In this document: in pieces, positions 1-11,112 of the stretch
Layout of the letters: the number at the start of each line of letters is the position of its first letter
Position numbering within the stretch: the first letter of the stretch is position 1
From: Isoetes taiwanensis
Lineage: Eukaryota > Streptophyta > Lycopodiopsida > Isoetales > Isoetaceae
Assembly: GCA_021234155.1 (NCBI GenBank)
Contig: JAJEKV010000268.1
Span: 310,001 to 374,000 of the forward strand
Reading direction: 5' to 3'
Length of the DNA: 64,000 nucleotides
The notes under the pieces: generated by a model
Told to the model about the DNA's origin: nothing
Database searches by the model: none
Seen by the model: the letters and a program-made list of their open reading frames with translations, nothing else
Position numbers and translations under genes: made by a program

Positions 1-1963
1 GTGTCTGAGTTCTCTAAGTTCTATGAAATGAAGTTTGGAAGAGGAATCGAAGCAACAGGCTTTGTCTCAGCTGCCAATCTCTGCAAGGCCATGCCTCATG
101 TGGTGCAGAGGAAACTTCTTGATGAAGAGGGAAAATTATGCTTAGTAGAATCTGCAAAAAATATTCGAATATGTGCTGGAATTAAGTCAGGATTAAGACG
201 TATTGTTTTTGACATTTTACAGCTTCATCCTAATGGTCTAACAATAGACGAGTTTAAAATAAAATGCTCAGATAGTATAAAGAAGCCTTTGCCTAGCATT
301 CTTTCAGAACACGCTTATGAGAATCCCAGTGTAGAATCTATGGTTCGTGACATGTTAGATATTGCAGTTTTGAGGCAGGAAGATTGTTCTGTTAAAATGT
401 ACCTGTGCCAAGGGGCAGAAGATCCATGCTTAACGGATGGCATCCTTATTGGTAAAGAAACATTCAACTCAAGAGAGACATACGCAGGAAACATGGGACA
501 CCAAGTTCTTGAACTCAGGGAAGGTATATCAGTCGTGATCCATATTTTTATTGTTTTACAGGTCCTTGGTATCTTTTCTAAACAGGCACATCCTTTTTCT
601 GTCCAGCTTTGCGTTTGGGACTTGGTTATGATCCTAGCCATACTGAACATAGTGGCAATATCAAGGAATTTGACAATTTTGATGATGATGAGTATCTGCA
701 GGTGAGATTCCGGCTGCTCGTACTACTTGCCATGTACAGTGATGGTATTGAGAGTTCAAAGTTGGAAGAAGCATATGCCAATCTGTATTCTCTACAATTA
801 AATTTAGAACAACTGGGTTTTATATCAGTCGCTGAGCTAACAAACTGCTGGCAAGATATTATATGTTTGCAAGCTTCAAGACCAAACTTCCTCTTTCTAC
901 TACCTCTCTGCAGAATCAAAGGCTTGTGAATACATTAAGGACAAGTTTGAGGTCAATTGCATTTTCCATATTCCTTGGCTCGTATCCTGAAAGTGTTGCT
1001 CCTTATGATTTTGTTCTCCAGCTTGAAAAATCCCTGTCAGGAAATATTATGGAGGTTTTGTATTCTCATGGGTATATTTCAGAAATGTCAGGAAGAAATC
1101 AGTCGTATGCCGATGAAAAGATTATTGATTTTCAGCTAGGTAAACATGTTGGACTCTGCTTGCTTCTGCATGACATGATGGACTTCATCCGTTTTGGATG
1201 CCAGGATGATGGGTCTCTCGTCTTGAAGCTTCGGGACCGTTGTTTTCCACTTTTAGATCTACCGGACTCTAATGACCAACTAGGACGTCTAACTGAGGTT
1301 GCTGGTAAAGTGTCTATAGACAAGGATGAGCTCAGTGGTGATGATATCATACAACAAAATATAACATTAAATAGTTGTCTTCCTGGAGACTTTTCTGATG
1401 CAACTTTGCGGCATCAGATCCGGCTTGTATTGGGCTCAACTCAATACTTTACAGATGGTGTAGCTCTGGAAGAGTTTATCGTAACCTTTCGTCAGCGAAG
1501 TGAGATCCCGATTGAGCCACTTGAGCTCAACAGGCTTTTGCATAAGATGCCAGACATTGTTGCTATAAATTCTGGCCATGTTAACTTGGTTAAAAGCCCC
1601 CAGAACTTACGAATTTTATCAGTGACGATGGCAGGTCTTAGACAGGTTTTGTATTGGGCTTTGCTTAAAAATCCCGGTGGCCTTTGGTGTGATCTTTTGG
1701 AAGGATGGTATAGTGACTTTACTGGTCATTCTCTGAAGGATACACTTATTAAGAAGCATGGTTATGCCTTTTCCAAGACCTCTCTTCTTGCCTCTGTTGC
1801 AGATTTTCTTGATGACATGGAAGACATTGTATCCAAGCATATATTACAAAATTTTGTATACTATACATGCAGAGATGGTATGGAGGATCCTGTGCCAACT
1901 GATGCTGCAATACTTGGAATACTTCCATCGGACATTCAATACGATCCCTTGCGTGAAGCTTAG
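1..1963 (+). CDS. Tandem LOTUS/OST-HTH domain protein, 3' part
   Basis: The frame is open at the window edge, so the true start lies upstream. Translation shows repeated LOTUS-like units, usually RNA- or protein-binding winged helices. The first is partial and ends in the MARF1-like motif AMPHVVQ. Others start near LRRIVFDIL (about 195), FRLLVLLAM (about 708), LRTSLRSIAF (about 935), IRLVLGS (about 1420) and LRQVLYWALL (about 1635). Several close with the typical hydrophobic 'L..MPDIV' or 'DDMEDIV' segment. A likely intron at 524-606 (AAG/GTATAT ... TCCAG/CT) joins two exons in phase. A second break between about 885 and 915 changes frame; it could be a very short intron ending at TCTCTGCAG (913) or a frameshift. 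The stop is TAG at 1961-1963. LOTUS arrays are known from the animal mRNA regulator MARF1. No NYN nuclease domain is visible here, but the N-terminus is missing. The family call is good; the function is inferred. Confidence 0.62.
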
Positions 1964-3720
1964 ACATGGCAGCTGCAGGAAATCATTTGTAAATGCAGTG
2001 CCAGCTGCATAAAAGGACAGTATTCAATTTGTAGAAGAAGCTCCAAAGTTGCTAATCTAATATCTATATGCATGACACATCTGTCTATGAAGCACTTTTT
2101 CCCGGCACAAGGTGGTCTAATCAGATGACTGTTTTCAAAGCAAGTATTCAAGCAATGCACGTGCAAAGTTGGACGATCATAAATGAAGGTATGTATCTGG
2201 GGAGAATATCGTGAGAACCTAATGAACCTACTAGAAAGTAAAGACCCGGCTAATGCACATAGTCACATTAGAGGTGTTCTGCTCTTTTGCATGGCGTATC
2301 TCCATGTTCCATGTTGACTTGGTGGGCACGTGGTCTTTTCCTCCATTCCTCTCCCCAAAATCACCAAAGCAATTGGAAAATTAACAAGACTTAGAAACCA
2401 AAGGAAGGCGCACGGACATTATCTTTCTATGTATATCATCGATTTGTTTGTGGGTCTTCACATAGATTAAAGAGTGGTGGTGATAAGTAAATGGACAGTG
2501 CCAACAAAAGCCACAACTAGACATATCGCTAATAAAATGCAAAAAGTAAGGACGCATTCACTAGACGGACTTACCTAACAAATTTTAACATACTGCATTA
2601 GTTTGTATGCTATTTGGAAGATGAAATGATCAAACATGTGAAGCAGCATGTTTCGAGTACCCATCTTTTTTCTGGTAAGCTATTAATCACACTCTTGTGG
2701 CGAGCACCTTATCGGTTTTAGTTGTATCAATCTCAAAGAGTCAGTTCTAAGCAACATGTTTTCTAGCTTCATGGGTAACAGTTCCCTCTTCCACCTCTCA
2801 AATGGCTGTCTTCAATTCCCTTCGCTTGCGGTTAACACTAACAAATTTGTGTATCCAACTTTGCCAAATGTGTTATTTTTGCAGATCCAAAGAATAGAAG
2901 CCTTTTTGAAGCTCATGGAGAAGATGACTCTCCTTGCATTTTTATCTAAAGAGACATCCATTGGCTAAAACAGGATGATCAAATTAGAACGCAAGGGATG
3001 ATGGACTACTGCAAATAGATTGAATAGTGAGGGCAATAAGGTTAACAACTGAGAATTCGCATGTTCACAGGCAATGGTGAGTGCTCATTCTTTCTCATAA
3101 AAGCATGGTAAGATGAAGGTCGTGCATTAATCATTGATAAACGTTGGATAAATCATTGAATCCTTTTGTTTTCCTTCCAACCTGACAGATCATTACAAGA
3201 TACAGATAGCATCTTAGTAAGTGAAGAATTAACTTTGGTGTTCAAGTCCAAGATGGATATAGACTCAACAAAGGCAAACAAGTAGACTAAAAACAAAGAT
3301 ATCCATCAAATATTGCATGAACTTGGGAAAATAGGGGAATGTTTAAGCTTAGTTTAGAGTCTAATTTGGGCAGCAAAACTAATTTTAGTTTTCTGTCGAA
3401 TCAATAGTTCTTAACATTTTTCTCACCAGTTTTTATGCTGCAGGTGGTCTGTAAGACAATCAATAATCAATCTGAGATCAATATCATAACGGCAAATTTT
3501 TCTCAACTTTTATGAATCTTATCATTATCATTATATCAGCATTCATTCGTAGCATACAATGTGGCTTATGGCTTGGATTGGAGCTATATGCTTAATTAGT
3601 AAGAACATTTGTTAATTTATCACTTCGTTTGTAATAAATCAAGGTTTTATTCATCATCCACCCTTGCCTAAAATTTGTCATAGTTCATAATGCCAGCATG
3701 TCAGGTCGCTAGAACGTAGA
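1964..3720. other. No recognisable gene (3' flank of LOTUS gene)
   Basis: AT-rich sequence without a convincing reading frame or repeat. The first few hundred bases probably contain the 3' UTR of the upstream gene. Confidence 0.5.
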
Positions 3721-3824
3721 CTCAAATAGTGTACCATAAAAACGGCTCGAAAGGTCTAAAAATGGTAACGAATAAGCCATTGCAAAAAGCCATTGAGCAA
3801 TTTTTTTATGGTACACTATTTGAG
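3721..3824. repeat. 104-bp perfect-arm hairpin, MITE-like
   Basis: CTCAAATAGTGTACCATAAA at 3721 is repeated exactly as its reverse complement ending at 3824. Arms are at least 22 bp with no mismatch and are separated by about 60 bp. The size and perfect termini resemble a miniature inverted-repeat transposable element. No clear target duplication flanks it, so a small-RNA hairpin is also possible. Confidence 0.6.
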
Positions 3825-4090
3825 GATATACATGATTGGTCTCAGCATAAGGTTCTGGAATGAAAAGCATCTGGAATGAAAAGCAGCTACACAAGAAGCC
3901 ATTGAATTGGCCACGGAGGCTTTTCACAAGTAATTTTTCCGGTTTGATTGGAAAAGGCCTTTATAGTTCTCTCCATTTTTTACTCATAAATCTATGACAT
4001 TCAAGTCATCCTCAGAATTGGCCTTATCGTGCTTTCCAAAAGCCAAAAGCACGTCATCCATAAATTCTTCTGATGTCTGGCCAGATCAAT

Positions 4091-4357
4091 TTTCAGGTCC
4101 TTGTACTAGAAGTACCGGCATTGCTATATGCTATCACAACATATATAATACAGTTACAATTTTCAGGTCCTTGTACTAGAACTACCGGCATTGCTATGCG
4201 CTATCACAACATATATAATACAGTTACAATTTTCAGGTCCTTGTACTAGAACTACCGGCATTGCTATGCGCTATCACAACATATATAATACAGTTACAAT
4301 TTTCAGGTCCTTGTACTAGAACTACCGGCATTGCTATATGCTATCACAACATATCAC
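4091..4357. repeat. 70-bp tandem repeat, four copies
   Basis: Units start at 4091, 4161, 4231 and 4301 with TTTCAGGTCCTTGTACTAGA and continue to ACAGTTACAA. The copies differ at only a few bases, so the expansion is young. The unit includes the ATATATAATACAGTTACAA string that recurs near 8714 as part of a dispersed module. Confidence 0.9.
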
Positions 4358-4740
4358 TCGTATATAATTCAGTTTCATTTTTTGTTTGGTATTTATTTGC
4401 TGCTATTTTGTTTGAAGCTATTTGATGGTGACACGTGTCTACAAGCAATTAATAGAACCTAATAAATGCAGTGACGTCATGCTGGATTTGGTCTCCAACT
4501 TGAGTGATGTCCTGCAAGGGCCGATGAGGAAACCATTCCGGCTGGGATCCAGGAACCCTAATGCGCCTCAGACTTCAAGCATTGTTTTGCAACAAAGACT
4601 CCGCCCCATGTTTAGGTGCTCGCCCGGCTATGGCGATCAAAGTCACACACGGAGATTGAGATGGAAGCTAAGACTAAAAAAGACACGCCTTTTTCTGTGC
4701 TTTGTCCCTTCTTCCGAAAGAGCTTCCTCCGAAGAGCTTC

Positions 4741-4873
4741 CCAAAGCTTTGCAGAGGAAAAGATGGCTAGTTTGTATTATCCGCCCCCTCATCAGATTAT
4801 CCCCTAGACACCTATAGTAGTATCCGCCCCTTTGGTACTTTCTCGCCCCTTTGGAAGAATCCGCCCCCCTCTT
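4741..4873. repeat. Left terminal inverted repeat of Merlin-like element
   Basis: Starts CCAAAGCTT, contains ATTATCCGCCCC at about 4776 and CGCCCCTTTGG repeats. It pairs with 6302-6436 in inverted orientation, with several mismatches and small indels. Confidence 0.6.
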
Positions 4874-5070
4874 CTACATCGCCAAAATACCATTATTCTA
4901 AATTAAATCAAATTATTAACACCAATTATAGATTAAATTACAATAAGGATTGTAATGCATGGTCAAGAATATAGATTAAATTAAATTACATCAAATCATT
5001 AACACGAAGTTGTAAATTTAATTACAATAAAAATTTAATTACAATAAGGATTGTAATATAACCGATGCAT

Positions 5071-5973
5071 TCACAGAGCTTCGAATGCATTCCCGTGAGC
5101 CAACATATTTTCACGCCATATGTACTCCTCAAAATAACTATCATAATGGTCTTTACGCAGTACCATATCTAGGTTGCCTTCTTCATCGCCCCATGTTGAC
5201 TCTATTGTATTGGTGTGCACTCGCTTCGTGATCAACAAAGAACCTCGAATGATTAACAGGTAATGATTGAGCCGAGCCGCTCAAGCCATTCTCAGATCAT
5301 ACCTGGCCAAAGAATCGACAATATGGTTGTGCCGCTCAACATACCGATAGATTATATCGCTTAGGTTGCCTCTTTTTCCTGTCTCGAACAACAACAAGAA
5401 ACATGTTATTCCCCTCTCTATTCCAATCAACACCCATTGACCCTCTACTCTTTTGCCCTTGTTGTATTTTCTTTTTCCAAATTTGCTCTCGCCTCTATCT
5501 CTACAATTTTCCTGGGACCCCTATCTTACTAGAAGTGTGTACAAGTGTATCGTGGACGGATGTCGCTACACAAAATTATACCAATCACGTGCAGTTTTTT
5601 TTTACATCACATCAACCATTGCCCCGACAAACCCGCAGCCTTTGATCGACCAGGCGGTACATCAGCTCCAACATCCGCCGCCACGCGGTTTGCTACCGTA
5701 AAACCAAGTACCGATCTCGGACTTCACGTGGTTGTGTCACAATGAGTGCACTTCCACTTGAACTTGTCCGGATCGACTATTGTCGCGCCTCAATTTCATC
5801 AAACCGATCACATGACTGCACACTGCTCGTTCCTCCGGTAATAGACCTATCTCAATACAAAATGAAATTGCATCTTCCAATGAGGAAGTGCGTTCATGCA
5901 ATTCTCTTAGACTGATAGGCTCTATAGGGGCATCATTGAAACAGAGGCGATAATTTGTTGGAGAGGAAGCCAT
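5071..5973 (-). pseudogene. Merlin/ISXO2-like DDE transposase, frameshifted
   Basis: Read on the minus strand from ATG at 5973 (MASSPTNYRL). An N-terminal segment leads to a zinc-ribbon-like motif (MKLRRDNSRS) that continues in another frame as FKWKCTHCD. The downstream segment contains NHSRFFVDHEAS and, after another frame change, VHTNTIESTWG, the hallmark block near the end of ISXO2-like catalytic domains. It ends FEEYIWRENM...FEAL before TGA at 5071-5073. At least three frame changes make it non-functional. In the first zinc knuckle the second cysteine appears lost (CSHV for CxxC). The family normally cuts and pastes its element using a DDE-type core. The call rests on the HTNTIE block, the ribbon and the flanking inverted ends. 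Confidence 0.65.
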
Positions 5974-6301
5974 GATGGTATGAGTGAATGATGGTATGAG
6001 TGAATGATGGTATGAGTGAATTTGAGTCACGAATGACTCTTTTTTATAGGGGTTATTGCATTTAATAGATTTTGTCTCTAGCATTTTGGTTAGGTTTACT
6101 AATTAGCAAGTAATTAGCAAGAAATTAGATGTAGTTGGTTATTTAATTAGAATAAAATTGGATGGGTAGGTGGATTAGGCGAATGATTTTTTGTCAAAAC
6201 TGTTTATTTAGAATAAAATTGGATAGTAGGTCGATTAGGTATGTTGTGGACAAAACCGCCGCTTTTGACAGAGAGCAGATCAAAACAAAAGGATGCATGG
6301 A

Positions 6302-6436
6302 AGGGGGGCCAAACTACCAAAGGGGGCGAAACTACCAAAGGGGGGGGCGGATGTTACAAAGAGGGTCGCCGGGCCGGATAATGATGTGGGGCCGGATAAT
6401 ACGCCCTCGAAAAGATAGCGCCTTGGCCAAGCTTTG
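6302..6436. repeat. Right terminal inverted repeat of Merlin-like element
   Basis: Contains CCAAAGGGGGCG blocks, two GGCCGGATAAT copies and ends at AAGCTTTGG. It is the reverse-complement counterpart of 4741-4873. Confidence 0.6.
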
Positions 6437-7104
6437 GATTATCCTTCCCCCGCCAACCATCTTCGCCGGACAACTTATTTATTGTCGGGCCATGCAAACA
6501 ACACAATCAGCCATGCAAACCGTTGCATCCTTCAATGCCGCTCCTTCAAACTAGGCGCCCAACTTTACATTCTAAAAAAAATTCTAAAAAAATCCTCCGT
6601 TTCCGCTTCTAAAAAAATTTCTTTTTATCTATTTCAACTATAATCCTCCGCTTATTTCGATTCATATCGATTTAGGCCTTTTGATGCATTCCTATGCCAA
6701 TTTCCGCAGCCATGGCCTGCTATATTCTTCCTATCTGAGCTGCCCGCTGCTACAAAACGTTTGTTTAGGGGCCGAAAATGTATTTGGGAACAGAGCTTCA
6801 ATCCACCGTTGGGGGTTATTTTACCGGATTTATTACTGGAAATGGAGTTCCTGATCCTGCTAAAAGCTCAAAAATGCTCAAGGAATATATACGGGATAGA
6901 GTTCCAAGATGTACAAAATTATCAGTACCAAAAGTTATATCATTTCGTTTACAACAACAAAATGAAGCACACACTTTGCTTGAACAAAAGGAATAATTGG
7001 AGGAGCAATAATTTTTCCTCCATGCTGGAAGATGGCCCACAACCCATTATAATTGGAAGATTGCTTGCATTAGGATGAACAACCCATTATTTATTCCATT
7101 GCAA
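6437..7104. other. No recognisable gene
   Basis: Short overlapping reading frames only (about 6761-7078). None resembles a known family. Confidence 0.4.
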
Positions 7105-7935
7105 CACAAGTGTCATGGGGTCTTTTTGGCTCCCAAACGGGTCTTGAGGTTCTAAAATCGCTTTAAGCGATTTTGGGGATGAAAATCGCTTAAGCCGATT
7201 TTCAAGCCCGAAAAGCCCCGCCGAAAACCACAAGTCATATTTTACGAAGAAAAGCAATGAATTATACTGGTATTCAAAGATCAATTTAGGATCAAAGAGA
7301 TAATCGAAGGATAAAAAGCTTGATTCAAGTAGAAATGGGCTAAACGGCTTTGAAGAGTCGATTTTGAGGCTTAAAGTGCCGATTAAGAATGATTGATTGT
7401 TACAGAGTGTGTCTTTGGATTCTCTAAAATCTGCAAAAACATTGGAAAAACGGGGATGATGTGAGCAAAACCTAATTTCGGTGATGCAAAGAAAGAGTCG
7501 ATTTGTATTGCTAGAGGGCCGATTAAGGACTCCGACGAGGATCGATTTGCCTAGGAATCATAGAATCGTAGACTTTACACCGATTTTGGAGCTATCGGAC
7601 TGGGCTCGATTCAAAGGAAAACAGGCGAAATTGCTTAAGAAGAGCCGAAATTGGATTGGGCATGGTCGATTTGGCTTGGAAACGCCCAATTTGGAAAATC
7701 GATGCTAGAAACATGCCGTGCCGTTGCTTTTTTCTAGAGCCACCCTTTCTCGTGGGTCGCTTCTTTGTTTTACCGATGATCGTGATTTTCCAAGAATCGT
7801 GAAAATCGCTTTAATTTTCCAAAGAATCGGTGAAAATCGCTTAAGCGATTTTCGCTTCCCTTGAAAATCACTTAAGCGATTTTGGGTCCGCTATGACCCC
7901 GATTTGGAGCCAAAAAGGCACCTGAAGTGTCGCCT
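7105..7935. mobile_element. Non-autonomous terminal-inverted-repeat element
   Basis: The left end (from about 7105) reads AGTGTCATGGGGTC then TCTTTTTGGCTCC. The right end (to about 7935) has the same order in reverse complement, CCTTTTTGGCTCC at about 7908-7920. Inside each end are several copies of the palindrome AAAATCGCTTAAGCGATTTT (about 7155-7205 and 7800-7890). CCATTGCAA at 7096-7104 and CTATTGCAA at 7934-7942 could be a 9-bp target duplication with one mismatch, as MULE-type elements leave. No transposase is present. Confidence 0.55.
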
Positions 7936-7942
7936 ATTGCAA

Positions 7943-8641
7943 TCGAGAGAGTGCATAATTGGGAGTCAGTTATTATCCATCAACTTAAGTAGGTCATTAT
8001 ATTAAGCCAATATAACAATGGATACCCCAAGGGAACCCAACAAGGACGTTATATGCATCTTTTGCCATTTCATCATTTAAGGTTGGAATGGACTATATCA
8101 CCAAGACCATAGCCCTTACCATACCTGAAGGCCACCAATGGTTTTAAAATGAGCCAAGAAAGGTGCCTTTGCCACAATCCCTCATTTCGGCTAAAACATT
8201 CCTGAACGTGTGCAAGGTGAGCATTATGTAAAAATGTGCAGTCGTGTCAAATTTCGTAGTTTTCCTCCAGCTAGTCTAGGATCACAGGACTCTGTTTTCC
8301 AGATTAATACATTATATGAGCTCTTAATCTTGCCTTTTAGTTTACTTGATAAAGACACAGTTTAGAGTTAAGACCCCATTTCTCTCCAGGATTTTCCATA
8401 AGTATTCTTTCCATCCAGTGGGAAACATCTGAGAGTTTGGCTCCTCCTATTTGATCTTCTCACATGCTAGGGCAATAAAAATTGAAGCAGAGTAAGCAAA
8501 CTAGGATGCGTGATTCGTGAACTTTTTTCTCGAGCTTCTTCGACGGCCCGAAGTCTCAAACACTTTTTTTTTCACAAATCAACACCGGCAATCGTGACAA
8601 TCCTCCTCTGCTACCACAAAGTTCAAATGTCCAAACATACC
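7943..8641. other. No recognisable gene
   Basis: Nothing supported in this stretch. Confidence 0.4.
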
Positions 8642-8748
8642 ATCAAACTAAGAAGTGAGCCGGTTGGGAAGAGAAATGTTCGCGGCGGCCTTGGCCGCTG
8701 CGATAAATTTCTTGTATATAATAATACAGTTACAATTTTTGTTTGAGA
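8642..8748. repeat. Palindromic dispersed module, copy 1
   Basis: Contains the near-palindrome CGCGGCGGCCTTGGCCGCTG (8681-8700), then ATAAATTTCTTG, then TATATAATAATACAGTTACA, and CGACACGTGT at about 8799. The palindrome with its flanks recurs inverted at 20928-20998 and, shortened, at 29884-29925. The TATATAATACAGTT part also recurs at 4091-4390 and, diverged, at about 18870. Confidence 0.65.
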
Positions 8749-9110
8749 TGGATATTTTTTTTAACCTATTTTTTCTGTGTTGAGAACGATTTTAGACCCG
8801 ACACGTGTGCACAAAATTTTAAGGGAAAAATGTTTAGGGCAAAGATGACATTGTTCGTGCTCCGGCTATGGCGGAGCTCCAGGGTCATGTGGGCGCTTTT
8901 GTGCTCCAATTAAGCTTTGGTGTAGAAGGCTAGGGCAGAGGATTTGGGTTGGAACGGAATCGGGCGAAGCCTGTTATACGCCTTCGGGACTGACTCTGCT
9001 AGGCTTGGGAGCCTGCTTGCAAGAACAGACAGGAAGATTGATTTTGATGCTGCGTCATGGCCGAGGCTTTTTTATGCAATAAAAATTGGCATTTGGGGAG
9101 GAAAATGAAA
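8749..9110. other. No recognisable gene
   Basis: No coding signal. CGACACGTGT near 8799 probably belongs to the repeat module just upstream. Confidence 0.35.
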
Positions 9111-9262
9111 CTTTTTTTTTTTAGCAGGGTTGCCTAACCCCTCCTGCCCGTTTTCCTGCATTCCTAGCTATGCCACATGTCGTGCCACGTCAGCTGTTTT
9201 TAATCTCAACCATTAGATTTCTTAATTTCGCATCGGACGGCCATGAAAATTAGAAAGTCCTT
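9111..9262. repeat. 150-bp dispersed repeat, copy 1
   Basis: TTAGCAGGGTTGCCTAACCC, then TAGCTATGCCAC, TGCCACGTCA and ATCTCAACCATTAGAT occur in the same order at 13372-13512 with about 20% divergence by eye. Both copies follow a poly-T run. Possibly a SINE or MITE; type unknown. Confidence 0.65.
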
Positions 9263-9660
9263 AGAAAATCACTTCTCTTCTCCGACCATCCTGATTCCCT
9301 CCTCTGCTTCTGCTTGCTCGACTTTCTTCTAGGCCTTGTCGAATTCGATTGATGGAGAGGGCGACGGATTTGTTCCAATGAGTGTTACAAGGTTTCTTTT
9401 GTATTTTTGCACAGAGCTTTGCAGGTTTTTTTCTACCCTACAAGTGCTGGTGGTAAGATTCTCATGATATTTTACTCAGCGATGCTAACGGTACCTAAGC
9501 CTACAAAGATGTGCTAATATGAGCTCAAGTTCTATTCGCTATATGCTGGGGTTTTTGGATGTGATGTTGCACTTATAACAAGATTTTGTCACGATTTTGA
9601 AGCTTTTGCAATGGATTTTGAGTTTGTCATGGTTGAAGTTGCTGCAATAGTGTATGCTGT

Positions 9661-10209
9661 ATTAGGGATTTTTTGAGATCATAAAAGGGCCTTCTAAGAA
9701 TTGCTGACTAAGCTATATGAACTACCAATCAAAACTCGGGCGGTAATCCAGTCAACAAAAGCGATTATAACTAACTTGATGGATCACATTTTCTAGCATA
9801 AAGTATTGATAGAAAAGTCAAATGAGCTTTGTTTGGTGCAATAGATAGATCTCATTGAGATCTTTCCAACCTTGGGTGGTTTGCATATCTTTTAGCCCCA
9901 TAGGATAGTAAAAAATGGTAAAAACCACATTTTTTGGAGTTTTAACAATCATAAGTGGTTAAAATATGTGCAAAGCACTTAAGGTTGGAAAGATCTCAAT
10001 GAGATCTATCTATTGCACTAAACGAGAGCTCATTTGGACTTTTCTATCAATACTTATGCAAAGATAAAAAATGTGATCCAAACCTGAGTTAGTTATATCA
10101 GCTTTTGGACCGGACCTCACGCTTCGATTTGATTGGTAGTTCATTTATCTTCATTTGGTTTAGTTGGCATGTTTTGAAGGCCCTTTTTTAATCTCAAAAA
10201 AACCCTAAT
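9661..10209. repeat. 549-bp near-continuous hairpin (foldback element)
   Basis: The left arm 9661-9897 pairs with the right arm 9957-10209. Shared blocks in inverted order include ATTAGGG/CCCTAAT, AAGGGCCTTC, GAACTACCAATCAAA, GGATCACATTTT, AGTATTGATAGAAAAGTC, GTGCAATAGATAGATCTCAT and CCAACCTT. The loop is about 59 bp. The arms are roughly 80-85% similar by eye. No coding capacity. A transcript would form a long double strand and could feed siRNA production. Confidence 0.8.
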
Positions 10210-11112
10210 GAGAGTTCTATTGTTTCGAAGTGATTTTCCAGGTTTTACTTGTGATTCCAAAGTCTTTTTTATAGCACTTTCGATCTCTTAGTTTGTATTC
10301 CTATCTCAAGGCCACATCAATTGCATCTTGTAGCATCCCTTGCCCTCGTCAATCTTGAAGGTTTTCTTTTCCGGTTTAGCCTTTGCTTAGGGATATTTTA
10401 CTGCTTCCTTTTGAAAGTTCACTAGAGACCAAAGGTTTTTCATTTCACAGATTATTCTAGTTTATGTATGCATATTTGCAGCCAAGTTAATAGATTATTC
10501 CAGCTTTTGTAGACAGGTTTATGCTAAGTGATTCCATTGTTTGTATCTGTAGTATAGATTTAACTCTGTAGCATCCCTGGCTCTCTCCAATTTACCAGAT
10601 GTTTCACTTAGCAAATAATTTCAAGCTCATTTTACTAGTATTTCTTGATCAAACACTTTGAGTATGTGCTATCAACGACAGAAAATGTGACAACATCAGG
10701 GCTGCCGTCCCTTTCCTTGCTAGTCTCCAAAGTGATTTTCAGGAGATTCCAGTGCTTTGCAACCTGGCAAGGATAGCGAAGGATTTGTTGTAAGTATTTT
10801 CCTTGATTTGGTTTAGGTCCCATAGGCCAATTGGTCTCCATGGACGCTAAAAACCTATTCTATTCTATTCTATTCTATGATTCCAGTTGCCTTGTTAGTT
10901 TTAGATTCTATTGCTGCTTGGACATCTTCCAGAAATTTTTGTTTGATGGCGTTGGGATCACACTTGCATGCTCCTTGTAGCAATGTTCTTTGTAGCACAT
11001 TTTTTATTTGCAATTTGGATTCTATTGCCACTAATAAATACTATACTAAACAATCAGATTTATTTGATGCTTGATACATTTTATTAGTGTCCCTTTCTTT
11101 CAATAATTATGA
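10210..11112. other. No recognisable gene; (CTATT)n microsatellite at 10854-10878
   Basis: Only a short CTATT/TTCTA array (five units) stands out. The 3' half could contain decayed upstream exons of the DUF819 copy, but none is readable. Confidence 0.4.

Larger units (their letters stand above)
4741..6436 (-). mobile_element. Merlin/ISXO2-like DNA transposon, degenerate
   Basis: Inverted ends of about 130 bp flank a decayed transposase on the minus strand. The left end (4741-4873) carries CCAAAGCTT, then ATTATCCGCCCC about 35 bp further in, then repeated CGCCCCTTTGG blocks. The right end (6302-6436) shows the same series in reverse complement with the same 35-36-bp spacing. The total length of about 1.7 kb suits Merlin (IS1595/IS1016-like) elements. 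No target duplication could be fixed. The C/G-rich ends stand out from the AT-rich surroundings. Confidence 0.62.

Noticed and set aside
4422-4817. 131-codon open frame left of the Merlin-like element
   Set aside because: No similarity to any family and it runs into the terminal inverted repeat.
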